From assembly GCF_042678145.1 (NCBI RefSeq), contig NZ_JBHUDG010000002.1, positions 186,001 through 250,000 on the forward strand: a stretch of DNA of 64,000 nucleotides, given 5' to 3'. Positions 33,228 through 41,777 of this stretch are shown piece after piece. The stretch comes from Pseudopedobacter beijingensis. Its GTDB lineage: Bacteria > Bacteroidota > Bacteroidia > Sphingobacteriales > Sphingobacteriaceae. The notes below the pieces were generated by a model. That model was not told where the DNA came from and ran no database searches. It saw nothing but the letters and a program-made list of their open reading frames with translations. Position 1 is the first letter of the stretch. Every line of letters begins with the position of its first letter. The translations under genes were made by a program, and so were the position numbers.

Positions 33228-34476
33228 GGGGTTTGTATAATAAAGGAGCGTCGTTTAACGAAATTCTTCCATAACCAAAAATATCTGTCTCTTGTATTTC
33301 AAATGATAATACTCTGATAATATGATCATAAACTGTTCTGTTGTTTTTAATAGATATATTTACAAAGTATCTGTCTGCTTTTAAATTCAACTTTTCAGTG
33401 ATATGACATTCTATTTTTTTCTTCTTTTCTCTTGTAATGAAAAGAAGGTCATCGAATGATTCATTTGAATCAAAGGTTAAACACCGGACATTATCTTCGT
33501 TGAAGACTGTGATTCTAATGTTTATATTTGTTGATATTTTACTTAGGAGTTCGAGTTCAAAGATTAATTTGTTGTTACTACTAATCCTTTCTTCTTTATT
33601 TTCGTTGTATAGCTTGAACGATGTGAACTTAACTTCATAGGTTTCTAATCTGTGTTTTTCAAAATTGTAATTATTTACATTTATATTTTGAAGTTTGTAT
33701 TGTAATATACAGTCTTTGGTATTTCCGGTATGGATGATTGTACCGTTATCTAAGAAAATACCTTTTTTGCATAATGTTTCTACTGATATCATATTATGAC
33801 TCACAAACAATACCGTCCTTCCCTCTCCCTTACTTACATCACCCATCTTACCCAGACATTTCTTCTGAAACTCCGCATCGCCCACAGCTAAAACCTCATC
33901 TACAATTAAAATTTCAGATTCCAGATGCGCAGCCACAGCAAAAGCCAGACGCACATACATTCCACTGGAATAACGTTTTACAGGAGTATCTATATAACGC
34001 TCTACCCCGGCGAAATCTACAATTTCGTCAAACTTACGGGTAATCTCTTTTTTGCGCATGCCTAAAATGGCACCGTTGAGGTAGATGTTTTCACGCCCGG
34101 TCAGTTCGGGGTGAAAACCCGTACCTACTTCTAATAAACTTGCTATGCGTCCTTTGCCGGTAATACGCCCGGTAGTAGGGGAGGTGACCCGGCTTAATAC
34201 TTTTAATAAAGTAGATTTTCCGGCGCCGTTACGGCCGATAATGCCTACAGCATCGCCCTGTTCAATCTCAAAATTGATGTCTTTTAAAGACCATACAATA
34301 TCAGAAGATCCTTTGCTGGTTCGGTCGTTGGTTTCTCCAATTTTTAAAAAAGGGTCTTCTTTGCCTCGTATACGGGCGTACCAGCGTTCAAGATCACGGC
34401 TGATGGTTCCGGTACCTATTTGGCCGAGTTGGTAGGCTTTAGAAAGGTTTTCTGCTTTTATGGCTATGTTGGGCAT
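33199..34476 (-). CDS. ABC transporter ATPase for polysaccharide export (Wzt-like)
   Basis: 425 residues. The N-terminal nucleotide-binding domain shows Walker A GRNGAGKST (81-89), signature YSSGMYVRLAFA and Walker B ILIVDEVLAVGD, all of the O-antigen/teichoic-acid exporter type (TagH/Wzt). The C-terminal third (about 260-425) is a separate beta-rich domain, as in Wzt proteins that bind the capped end of the polymer. The matching permease is at 37705-38553, now 3.2 kb upstream, with cargo genes in between. Downstream it overlaps the kinase-like gene by 29 bases. A GAGGTT hexamer repeat lies right before the start codon. Confidence 0.92.
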   Translation of the reverse strand: MPNIAIKAENLSKAYQLGQIGTGTISRDLERWYARIRGKEDPFLKIGETNDRTSKGSSDIVWSLKDINFEIEQGDAVGIIGRNGAGKSTLLKVLSRVTSPTTGRITGKGRIASLLEVGTGFHPELTGRENIYLNGAILGMRKKEITRKFDEIVDFAGVERYIDTPVKRYSSGMYVRLAFAVAAHLESEILIVDEVLAVGDAEFQKKCLGKMGDVSKGEGRTVLFVSHNMISVETLCKKGIFLDNGTIIHTGNTKDCILQYKLQNINVNNYNFEKHRLETYEVKFTSFKLYNENKEERISSNNKLIFELELLSKISTNINIRITVFNEDNVRCLTFDSNESFDDLLFITREKKKKIECHITEKLNLKADRYFVNISIKNNRTVYDHIIRVLSFEIQETDIFGYGRISLNDAPLLYKPHEWRYYDII

Positions 34477-34478
34477 TT

Positions 34479-34530
34479 GAGGTTGAGACTGAGGTTGAGG
34501 TTGAGGTTAAGACTGAGGTTGAGGTTAAGA
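34479..34530. repeat. Hexanucleotide repeat (GAGGTT type) before the Wzt-like gene
   Basis: About eight degenerate GAGGTT / GAGACT / AAGACT units in tandem, starting 3 bases upstream of the Wzt start codon and ending at the four-helix-bundle gene. Similar shorter tracts occur at about 34893-34940 and 35883-35935. Confidence 0.75.
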
Positions 34531-34884
34531 GTTGCGCATGGTTTTGATTATTTTGTTTAATTCAAAATGTATCTGTGCTTGTAATGTGAATAAATCTGTC
34601 ACCAATGTTTCATTAAAGTAACTCACCTTAGTGCCGTAAATTAGTTGATTTTTTGTTTCTAAAGCTGATCCTCTCGCAATTACATAGAAATGTTTTTTAT
34701 CTCTGGCGGTCTCTCGTCCGAAACCTTCAGCAATGTTGTCGGAGATAGATAGTGCAGCCCTTCTGATTTGAGAAGTTAAGGCATAGTCTTCTTGCTTTGG
34801 CAAATTTGTAGTAAGCTCAAAAATTTTTACCGCATAATCCATTGCAAGTTTCCATACGGGCATTTCTGTGAAATCTTTGTACAT
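34525..34884 (-). CDS. Four-helix bundle protein (23S rRNA intervening-sequence protein family)
   Basis: 119-residue all-helical protein. Seen: KDFTEMPVWKLAMDYAVKIF, LPKQEDYALTSQIRRAALSI, SDNIAEGFGRETARDKKHFY and SALETKNQLIYG, the conserved positions of the family first found in intervening sequences of 23S rRNA genes. Its biochemical function is not known. Stand-alone copies are common in Bacteroidota and are often flanked by repeats. Here it lies between the two halves of the ABC exporter and is bordered on both sides by GAGGTT hexamer tracts, which suggests insertion as cargo. Confidence 0.88.
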   Translation of the reverse strand: MYKDFTEMPVWKLAMDYAVKIFELTTNLPKQEDYALTSQIRRAALSISDNIAEGFGRETARDKKHFYVIARGSALETKNQLIYGTKVSYFNETLVTDLFTLQAQIHFELNKIIKTMRNS

Positions 34885-34949
34885 GTGCGGGGGATGGAGG
34901 TTGGGGCTGAGGTTAAGATTTGCTTAACCTTAACCTTAATCGTGATCTT

Positions 34950-35855
34950 TTATCCTGCCAGTTCTTCGCGTATCTTGCGGACAAATTCTGCTGTAACATT
35001 CGCTGCTTTAGCGGCCTGCTCGTCTGAAAATCCGAAGCCCGTAATCAGGTTGCGGACGAATTCTGTTTTGCTTTCCGCTCTACCTTCTGCTCTACCTTCC
35101 ACTCTACCTTCCACTCTACCTTCTTCTAGTCCACGCTGGCGGGCTGTCTCCCTTACATTGTATTCGTCCCAGCGTCTTTTTAAACTTACATCGTACATGG
35201 TTCTTTCCTCCGTGTTTAGTTTGCTGTATTCTGATATATCAAACAGTTTTTCAAATACAGGCTTTCTAAGGTACACCGGCAGTTTATCCATTTTAGACAT
35301 GTTGGTGAGTACAAATAGCCACTTGTCCAGGTCTGTTGCCAGTTCCTCTTCGCCTTTAACAAAGTTAACCAATTCTATGTAGAAAAATCCCAGTTCTTCA
35401 TAAAATACTTCTCCTGTTTCACGGTTACACAGGCAAATATCATGCAGATACCTGCTGCCGTCTCCATTTTGCAGCGCAAATCCGTCTAACAGCACTATCA
35501 CGTATACCTCGCTTATCTGGTAATTCCATTCGGAACGCCTGCCTTTGGGAGCCTGGTCAGCTATTAGCTTGCCTGAATAGTAGAGCATCCTTTTTTTTAG
35601 GTTAGCCTGGTCTGTGCGCTGTACCTCTATCAGGAACTGTGAACCGTCGTCTCCGGTACATGTTAAATCGAAGATGACCGATCCTATTGATTCTGCTTCT
35701 CCCGAATGTTCGTTCTTATTGTACACAAGGTCCACAACGTTTTTGCGCCCATGGAATATACTGTTGATAAAGCTGATCAGAATATCCTTGTTGGGCTCTG
35801 AACCAAACAGGCGCTTGAAGGAAAAATCGGTTAAAGGGTCTATGTATCTGGGCAT
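34950..35855 (-). CDS. Rpn-family PD-(D/E)XK nuclease (recombination-promoting nuclease/putative transposase)
   Basis: 301 residues. Seen: PRYIDPLTDFSFKRLFGSEP, the opening of the family, VIFDLTCTGDDGSQFLIEVQ with the D...ExQ catalytic core, then KRMLYYSGKL, and a C-terminal tail of a repeated EGRVEGR/EGRAEGR tetrapeptide-type run (DNA with a 12-base tandem repeat at about 35085-35130), ending with EQAAKAANVTAEFVRKIREE. Rpn proteins in E. coli make DNA breaks and raise recombination; the family was long annotated as transposase. It is one of several cargo genes between the exporter ATPase and permease. Confidence 0.88.
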   Translation of the reverse strand: MPRYIDPLTDFSFKRLFGSEPNKDILISFINSIFHGRKNVVDLVYNKNEHSGEAESIGSVIFDLTCTGDDGSQFLIEVQRTDQANLKKRMLYYSGKLIADQAPKGRRSEWNYQISEVYVIVLLDGFALQNGDGSRYLHDICLCNRETGEVFYEELGFFYIELVNFVKGEEELATDLDKWLFVLTNMSKMDKLPVYLRKPVFEKLFDISEYSKLNTEERTMYDVSLKRRWDEYNVRETARQRGLEEGRVEGRVEGRAEGRAESKTEFVRNLITGFGFSDEQAAKAANVTAEFVRKIREELAG

Positions 35856-35974
35856 ATTGCTTCGCTATTTAGACTTGATGGTTCAAGGTTGAGGTTAAGA
35901 CTGAGGTTGAGATTTGCTTGGCCTTAACCTTATTCTTAGCCCGTTAATCTGTTCTATGGTTAAACGGAATAACT

Positions 35975-36178
35975 TCAATCCCATTCAGAACGTAATTTCT
36001 TTTGTTCTTTTAAAGCATCTCCTTCCCATTCTAATTTTCCGGCAATATCAGAAAAGTCGAATTGATTAGCTGGGTGTTTTACGGTGTTAGCTTTAAAGTT
36101 TACGTTTAATGCTTTAAGAAAAGCTTTAATGGCAGCCAATTGCTCTTTGCTCTCTGGTTGTACAATCAAAGTTTTCAT
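35975..36178 (-). CDS. Orphan antitoxin-like protein
   Basis: 67 residues, close to the antitoxin at 36967-37176: both start M(K/E)TLIV(Q/H)PE(S/N)KEQLAA(I/V)KAFLKAL and then diverge. No toxin gene follows; the only overlapping start (ATGGGATTG) opens a frame of about 29 codons that runs into GAGGTT repeats, so the toxin seems lost. The upstream DNA of the two antitoxin genes is a nearly identical direct repeat of about 590 bp, showing that one came from duplication of the other. Confidence 0.7.
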   Translation of the reverse strand: MKTLIVQPESKEQLAAIKAFLKALNVNFKANTVKHPANQFDFSDIAGKLEWEGDALKEQKKLRSEWD

Positions 36179-36705
36179 TTCTTAATCAGTAGGTTAGATA
36201 CAAATATAACGAATTTTTCTGCTCGATATCTACTGTTTGTCTGTTAAGGGTGTACCTTGCGTACCACATTTCGAGGGCCTCAATGTGACCTTCCAGTGTT
36301 TTCATAATTTTATGGTCACCCTGAGGTTCTCGAAGGGTCGATATTTAATATCTCTTTTCAGAGTATATGACAAAATTTAAAAGCACATATAAAAACGCGT
36401 CATTGCGAGCGCAATCGAGTGATCTGTATCAGGAGTACTAGGGAATAAGATATCTCTTCGTTGTACTCATCGAAACGACAACATTTTTACTTTTGATACC
36501 TCCTTTATATAGGCTAATCAGATGCTGAGACCAGTTCAGCATGACGAACGTTTGTATACTAAGAGCTTGTCCAAAAGATATTAATAAATACGTATTGTCA
36601 TCCTGAATTTAGTTCAGGATCTGATATTTAGATTCCTCTCTTCGATCGGAATGACAATGCATAGTGCGTTATTCGAAAGACGAAAGACGACAAACGAAAC
36701 TCAAT
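36118..36705. repeat. Left copy of a 590-bp near-identical direct repeat
   Basis: Covers the start of the orphan antitoxin gene and its upstream region. It matches 37116-37704 with only scattered substitutions (for example GCGTACCACATT here, GCGCACCACATT there). Within it are dispersed repeats: CACCCTGAGGTTCTCGAAGG, GTCATTGCGAGCGCAATCG and a CATCCTGAATTTAGTTCAGG palindrome. No gene lies in 36179-36712. Confidence 0.85.
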
Positions 36706-36712
36706 AGACGAT

Positions 36713-36991
36713 TTATCTGTAATAATGTCCCATAGCGGAAATAACAAAGACGCAAACAATATCCTCCTCTACTTTATAAATTAGTCTATCTTTTTGATTT
36801 ATTCTTCTAGACCAAAATCCCGATAATTCATGTTTCAGTGGCTCTGGGTTTCCTATTCCGATGTATGGAGACTCCGAAAGCTCAATAAAAATCCGCTCAA
36901 TTCTCTTGAGACTAGCCTTATTTCCAGATTTAATGTGTTTTTTAAGCTGCTCTTCGGCTAATTTTTCTATTTTGATTGTAAACTTTCCCAT
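36713..36991 (-). CDS. YoeB/Txe-type toxin
   Basis: 92-residue RelE-superfamily mRNA interferase. Seen: GNPEPLKHELSGFWSRRIN with the conserved Glu and Arg, QKDRLIYKVEEDIVCVFVI, and the C-terminal SAMGHYYR with the catalytic His; this is the YoeB signature. It overlaps the upstream antitoxin gene by 25 bases. It lies between two 590-bp direct repeats. Confidence 0.92.
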   Translation of the reverse strand: MGKFTIKIEKLAEEQLKKHIKSGNKASLKRIERIFIELSESPYIGIGNPEPLKHELSGFWSRRINQKDRLIYKVEEDIVCVFVISAMGHYYR

Positions 36992-37176
36992 AGATTATTT
37001 GGGTCAATGGTTTTATAGTCAGCATTTTTTTCTGCCTTTTTCACCATTTCAACAAATTCAGGATTGTATTGCCCCTCATCCAATTTTCTCTCAAAATTGA
37101 TTTTAAGGGCTTTAAGAAAAGCTTTAACAGCAGCCAATTGCTCTTTGTTTTCCGGATGTACAATTAAAGTTTCCAT
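36967..37176 (-). CDS. Antitoxin of the YoeB-type module
   Basis: 69 residues, directly before the toxin gene with 25 bases overlap. Opens METLIVHPENKEQLAAVKAF and ends KTIDPNNLWESLQSK. Related to the orphan at 35975-36178 and, by its first residues, to the antitoxin at 14464-14679. Probably binds and blocks the toxin; a DNA-binding fold is not evident by eye. Confidence 0.8.
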   Translation of the reverse strand: METLIVHPENKEQLAAVKAFLKALKINFERKLDEGQYNPEFVEMVKKAEKNADYKTIDPNNLWESLQSK

Positions 37177-37704
37177 TTCTTAATCAGCAGGTTAGATGCA
37201 AATATAACGAATTTTTCTGCTCGATATCTACTGTTTGTCTGTTAAGGGTGTACCTTGCGCACCACATTTCGAGGGCCTCAATGTGACCTTCCAGTGTTTT
37301 CATAATTTTATGGTCACCCTGAGGTTCTCGAAGGGTCGATATTTAATATCTCTTTTCAGAGTATATGACAAAATTTAAAAGCACATATAAAAACGAGTCA
37401 TTGCGAGCGCAATCGAGTGATCTGTATCAGGAGTACTAGGGAATAAGATATCTCTTCGTTGTACTCATTGAAACGACAACATTTTTACTTTTGATACCTC
37501 CTTTATATAGGCTAATCAGATGCTGAAACCAGTTCAGCATGACGAACCTTTGTATACTAAGAGCTTGTCCAAAAGATATTAATAAATACGTATTATCATC
37601 CTGAATTTATTTCAAGGATCTGATATTTAGATTCCTCTCTTCGATCGGAATGACAATGCATAGTGCGTTATTTGTGAACGAAAGACGACAAACGAAACTC
37701 GACA
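37116..37704. repeat. Right copy of the 590-bp direct repeat
   Basis: Nearly identical to 36118-36705 and separated from it by the YoeB pair. Ends 1 base before the stop of the ABC permease gene. It contains no further gene between 37177 and 37704. Confidence 0.85.
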
Positions 37705-38553
37705 CTAAACCGTATCCACAAAATTCTTCTCCACTTTATTAAATATCACTATACCCGCAAAAGTAATAACTAAAGTAACTATACAAGTATAAGACAGCAT
37801 TTCCCAGGAGAACGATCCGGCTCCCAAGAATCCATATCTGAATATTTCTATAATAGGCGTCATGGGATTATATTCAATAACCCAGGCATAGTCCGGATAA
37901 TTTTCTATAGCTGTACTTAATGGATAGATTACGGTAGTAGCATACATAAGTAATTGTACGCCGAAAGTGACTAAAAAAGCCAAATCACGGTATTTGGTGG
38001 TCATGGCAGAGATGATCATGCCACAACCTAAGCCCAATAAGGCCATCAGTATTACCAGTAAAGGGAATAGTGTGATTGCCCAGGTCACTTGAAAATCTGC
38101 ACCAATGAGATAGTAGTACAATAGTAAAACTAAAAACAAAAGAAATTGTACACCAAACTTCACCAGATTGGATACCACAATGCTCAAAGGCATAATCAGT
38201 CTGGGGAAATAAACCTTACCAAAAATATTAGCATTGTCTTTAAATACCGTAGAAGTTTTGGTCAAGCAATCTGCAAAATAATTCCATGCAGTGATACCAG
38301 CCATATAGAACAGAGGTTGCGGTAAACCATCGGTACTAATCCCTGCCAGGTTACCAAAGATAAAAGTAAACATCACGGTGGTTAGCAAGGGTTGAATAAA
38401 AAACCAAAGCGGCCCCAGTATGGTTTGCTTGTAGAAAGAGACAAAATCTCTTCTTACCAGTAGCATCAGCAGGTCACGGTAGTGCCAGGTGTCTTTTAGC
38501 TTTAAATCAAATAATTTGTTTTGTGGCTCTATGCTCCAGTCGTATTCTTTCAT
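37705..38553 (-). CDS. ABC-2 type permease for polysaccharide export (Wzm-like)
   Basis: Integral membrane partner of the Wzt-like ATPase, six predicted membrane helices. Start chosen at the ATG at 38553 (MKEYDWSIEPQNKLFDLKL); the frame is open for 23 more codons upstream, but those are translated repeat DNA (KYQLLDTKYQLLDT). Seen: HYRDLLMLLVRRDFVSFYKQ and TILGPLWFFIQPLLT, the family opening, and YNPMTPIIEIFRYGFLGA near the end. Length of 282 residues is normal. Normally wzm and wzt are adjacent; here cargo genes lie between them. Confidence 0.92.
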   Translation of the reverse strand: MKEYDWSIEPQNKLFDLKLKDTWHYRDLLMLLVRRDFVSFYKQTILGPLWFFIQPLLTTVMFTFIFGNLAGISTDGLPQPLFYMAGITAWNYFADCLTKTSTVFKDNANIFGKVYFPRLIMPLSIVVSNLVKFGVQFLLFLVLLLYYYLIGADFQVTWAITLFPLLVILMALLGLGCGMIISAMTTKYRDLAFLVTFGVQLLMYATTVIYPLSTAIENYPDYAWVIEYNPMTPIIEIFRYGFLGAGSFSWEMLSYTCIVTLVITFAGIVIFNKVEKNFVDTV

Positions 38554-39112
38554 CTGGTTGGTATCAAGTAGCTGGTATTTAGTATCAAGTAATAAGTGCT
38601 GTACCCCCCTTTGCAATGACAAAAATCGAACGTCAATGCGAGGAGGAACGACACGGCAATCTATTTCGGCTCTTCCTTTACTTTGTTTATGTAGAGATTA
38701 CTTCGCTGTTGCTCGTAATGACGTTGCAGTAAGCGTCATTGCGAGGAACGAAGCAATCTCTTTTTTTGTATTTTATCAAACGCTCACATTTCGACAAGCT
38801 CAATGTGACATTCATCTATATAAGGTGATGTTATAGTTAGAGATTACTTCGTTGTAATCTCCTCGCAAGGACGAAAATCAAAGGGTATTGCGAGAAGGAA
38901 CGATGCGGCAATCTATTTCGGCTCTTCCTTTACTTTGTTTATGTAGAGATTACTTCGCTATCGCTCGTAATGACGTTGCAGTAAGTGTCATTGCGAGGAA
39001 CGAAGCAATCTCTTTTTTTGTATTTTATCAAACGCCCATATTTCGACAAGCTCAATGTGATCCCTAGTCTTTAATGCGTTTTTTGTCACCCTTAAGTTCT
39101 CGAAGGGTATAT
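38554..39112. repeat. REP cluster upstream of the Wzm-like gene
   Basis: Two copies of a block of about 245 bases, each with a pair of inverted arms (GAGGAGGAACGA...GGCAATCT and AGATTACTTCGCT...CGTAATGACG), then GTCATTGCGAGGAACGAAGC, then TTTCGACAAGCTCAATGTGA. A GGTATTTAGTATCAAGTA repeat lies next to the permease start. Ends in a CACCCTTAAGTTCTCGAAGG copy 5 bases from the GIY-YIG stop codon. No gene. Confidence 0.8.
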
Positions 39113-39400
39113 CTATGAATATCGTTTACTTAATTCAGGTAATTTATCCCATTCACCTCTAATAAGGGCTTCTTTCTTTTCTCTCCTCCAGCCTTTTACT
39201 TGTTTTTCAAAATTAATTGCTTGTTGTGGATCAGTAAAAGCTTCTGAAAAAACAAGCTTTATTGGTCGTCTTTTAAAAGTGTAAGCTTCATTACTTATTC
39301 CTTTTTGATGTTCAAATAACCTTCCTTCCAAATTGTTCGTTATTCCGACATAGTAAGTTCCATCTGCGCATTCCAATATATAAACATAAAATTGCTTCAT
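39113..39400 (-). CDS. GIY-YIG domain nuclease-like protein (second copy)
   Basis: 95 residues. Seen: KQFYVYILECADGTYYVGIT (VYI and YVG elements), NLEGRLFEHQKG, RPIKLVFSEAF and ALNFEKQ-type catalytic helix (AINFEKQVKGWRREKKEALI). Closest in layout to YhbQ/UPF0213 proteins. It differs clearly from the copy at 9605-9910. It is bordered on both sides by copies of the CCCTGAGGTTCTCGAAGG repeat in the same orientation (39085-39109 and about 39426-39449), and the long 102-bp tandem array follows. Confidence 0.87.
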   Translation of the reverse strand: MKQFYVYILECADGTYYVGITNNLEGRLFEHQKGISNEAYTFKRRPIKLVFSEAFTDPQQAINFEKQVKGWRREKKEALIRGEWDKLPELSKRYS

Positions 39401-39419
39401 TAGCTTTATGGATTGTCTC

Positions 39420-40650
39420 CCTTTGTCGCCCTGAGGTTCTCGAAGGATTTGTTGTCTTATATGTACAGGTCTCGAGTGCCTTAACCTGACTCTTATTTAT
39501 CAGGATTACGTTTTGTCATATCCTTTGTCGCCCTGAGGTTCTCGAAGGATTTGTTGTTTTACGCACAGGTTTCGAGTGCCTCAACCTGACCCTTATTTAT
39601 TAGCATCACGTTTTGTCATATCCTTTGTCACCCTGAGGTTCTCGAAGGGTTTGTTGTCTTATACGCACAGGTTTCGAGTGCCTCAACCTGACCCTTATTT
39701 ATCAGGATTACGTTTTGTCATATCCTTTGTCGCCCTGAGGTTCTCGAAGGGTCTGTTGTCTTATATGTACAGGTTTCGAGTGCCTCAACCTGANTTGTTG
39801 TCTTATATGTAGAGGTCTCTAGTGCCTTAACCTGACTCTTATTTATCAGGATTACGTTTTGTCATATCCTTTGTCGCCCTGAGGTTCTCGAAGGGTCTGT
39901 TGTCTTATATGTACAGGTTTCGAGTGCCTCAACCTGACCCTTATTTATTAGGATCACGTTTTGTCATATCCTTTGTCACCCTGGGGTTCTCGAAAGGCTT
40001 GTTGCCTTATGCAGAGGTTTCGAGTACCTCAACCTGACCCTTATTTATTAGGATCACGTTTTGTCATATCCTCTGTCACCCTGAGGTTCTCAAAGGGGTT
40101 GTTGTCTTATATGTACAGGTCTCGAATGCCTTAACCTGACTCTTATTTATCAGGATTACGTTTTGTCATATCCTTTGTCGCCCTGAGGTTCTCGAAGGGT
40201 TTGTTGTCTTATACGCACAGGTTTCGAGTGCCTCAACCTGACCCTTATTTATCAGGATTACGTTTTGTCATATCCTTTGTCGCCCTGAGGTTCTCGAAGG
40301 GTCTGTTGTCTTATATGTACAGGTTTCGAGTACCTCAACCTGATCCTTATTTATTAGGATCACGTTTTGTCATATCCTTTGTCACCCTGAGGTTCTCGAA
40401 GGGTTTGTTGTCTTACGCACAGGTTTCGAGTGCCTCAACCTGACTCTTATTTATCAGGATTACGTTTTGTCATATCCTTTGTCGCCCTGAGGTTCTCGAA
40501 GGGTCTGTTGTCTTATATGTACAGGTTTCGAGTGCCTCAACCTGACCCTTATTTATTAGGATCACGTTTTGTCATATCCTTTGTCACCCTGAGGTTCTCG
40601 AAGGGTTTGTTGTCTTATACGCACAGGTTTCGAGTGCCTCAACCTGACTC
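39420..40650. repeat. Tandem array of 12 units of about 102 bp
   Basis: Each unit holds GTC(G/A)CCCTGAGGTTCTCGAAGG, a spacer with TTGTTGTCTTATA, then GTTTCGAGTGCCTCAACCTGA and TTATTTATCAGGATTACG. The CTGAGG core recurs at 39431, 39533, 39633, 39735, 39879, 39981, 40081, 40183, 40285, 40387, 40487 and 40589. In the right half, two unit types (ATATGTACAGG and ACGCACAGG spacers) alternate, a 204-bp higher-order period. An ambiguous base N at 39794 with irregular spacing there suggests a collapsed or joined assembly. Open frames in it are not genes. Confidence 0.9.
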
Positions 40651-40655
40651 TGCTT

Positions 40656-41777
40656 TTAACCTTTTGTGATACTATCGGTTCCAGATAACAACCCTTCAAT
40701 CTGCTTCATGTACTGTTCAAAAGAAAAATTCCTCAAAGCCAGTTCGCTTTGCTTCTCTTTATCAATAGGTTTTTCCAGTACTTGTTTCAGTCCCTGTAAT
40801 ATTTCCTGTTGGTTATTAGGATTCACCAAAATGCCTAGTTGTCCATTGCAGACCGCATCAACGCTGCCATCCTGATTTCCTGCTAATACCTGACAGCCGT
40901 TTGCAGCAGCTTCAATAAATGCAATCCCAAAACCTTCTCCTAAACTAGGCATGACGAAAGCATCGCTGACTAAATAGTGCTGTTGTACAACTTCCTCAGG
41001 GATAAAGCCAATGAGCTGGACATGGCCTTCAACCTGTAACTGTATAACTTTATTTTGAATACGTTCTATTTCCAGAGAGTCCCCTTTACCACCAATCAAA
41101 TACCGGATATCCGGATAGGTTTTTTTTAAATCAGGTAGCGCATCTATTACTTTATCATATCCCTTGTATTGTTCGCTAAAAGCCAATCTGGATAAGCTGA
41201 AAAGTACGGGTTGTCCTGGTTTTAATTTATATTTCAGGCTTAGATCCTGAGGTTTTTCGAATGTTTTCGGAGCTTCGAAAAAAGGATCCAGGCAGTTATT
41301 AAGTACTTTTATTTTATCCGGATTTACCTGATGGAATTTGACAATAGAATTTTTGGTGTATTCACTCACAGCAATAATGAGGTGAACCTTTTTTAATAAA
41401 GCTTTCTGAAAGAAGTTAAGTTCTTTCCAAACCTCTATGCCATGTACTTGCAGATATATTCTTTTTGATCCCAGAAACAAATAAAGCAAAGGAGCCAGAT
41501 GAATGTGACTGGCTACAATATGGTCGGCCTGTAGAATACTTTTAAAAGCATAGACGAAAAACTTGAGCTTATTTCCACTAAAACCTGTAAAGAAAGGGTT
41601 ATCAATATAACGTTTGTCCGCATATTGATCCAACATCAATAGTGATTTAACTGCGATTTTTCCTTTTTTTTGCAGTCCAGACAAAGCATAAAGCCAAGAT
41701 TTATTGACTTGCTCTATTCCCCCAAACTGCGAGAAAGCACTAAATCCAAGATATAAGACATTCGGTTTTTTAAGCAT
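40656..41777 (-). CDS. Family 4 glycosyltransferase
   Basis: 373-residue GT-B enzyme. Seen: NVLYLGFSAFSQFGGIEQVN (the GGIEQVN loop), LIIAVSEYTKNSIVKFHQV, PVLFSLSRLAFSEQYKGYDK at the donor domain, and MPSLGEGFGIAFIEAAANGC, the textbook E-x7-E sugar-nucleotide motif. Its start overlaps the end of the asnB-like gene by 8 bases. Its stop lies at the edge of the 102-bp tandem array, which separates it from the rest of the locus. Confidence 0.92.
   Translation of the reverse strand: MLKKPNVLYLGFSAFSQFGGIEQVNKSWLYALSGLQKKGKIAVKSLLMLDQYADKRYIDNPFFTGFSGNKLKFFVYAFKSILQADHIVASHIHLAPLLYLFLGSKRIYLQVHGIEVWKELNFFQKALLKKVHLIIAVSEYTKNSIVKFHQVNPDKIKVLNNCLDPFFEAPKTFEKPQDLSLKYKLKPGQPVLFSLSRLAFSEQYKGYDKVIDALPDLKKTYPDIRYLIGGKGDSLEIERIQNKVIQLQVEGHVQLIGFIPEEVVQQHYLVSDAFVMPSLGEGFGIAFIEAAANGCQVLAGNQDGSVDAVCNGQLGILVNPNNQQEILQGLKQVLEKPIDKEKQSELALRNFSFEQYMKQIEGLLSGTDSITKG

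Noticed and set aside
34792..35382. 196-codon plus-strand frame
   Set aside because: Antisense to the four-helix-bundle and Rpn genes, serine/leucine rich, crosses a repeat tract; the minus-strand genes have clear families.
39420..40650. CRISPR-like regular repeats
   Set aside because: The whole 102-bp unit is repeated, including the part between motifs. There are no unique spacers and no cas genes.
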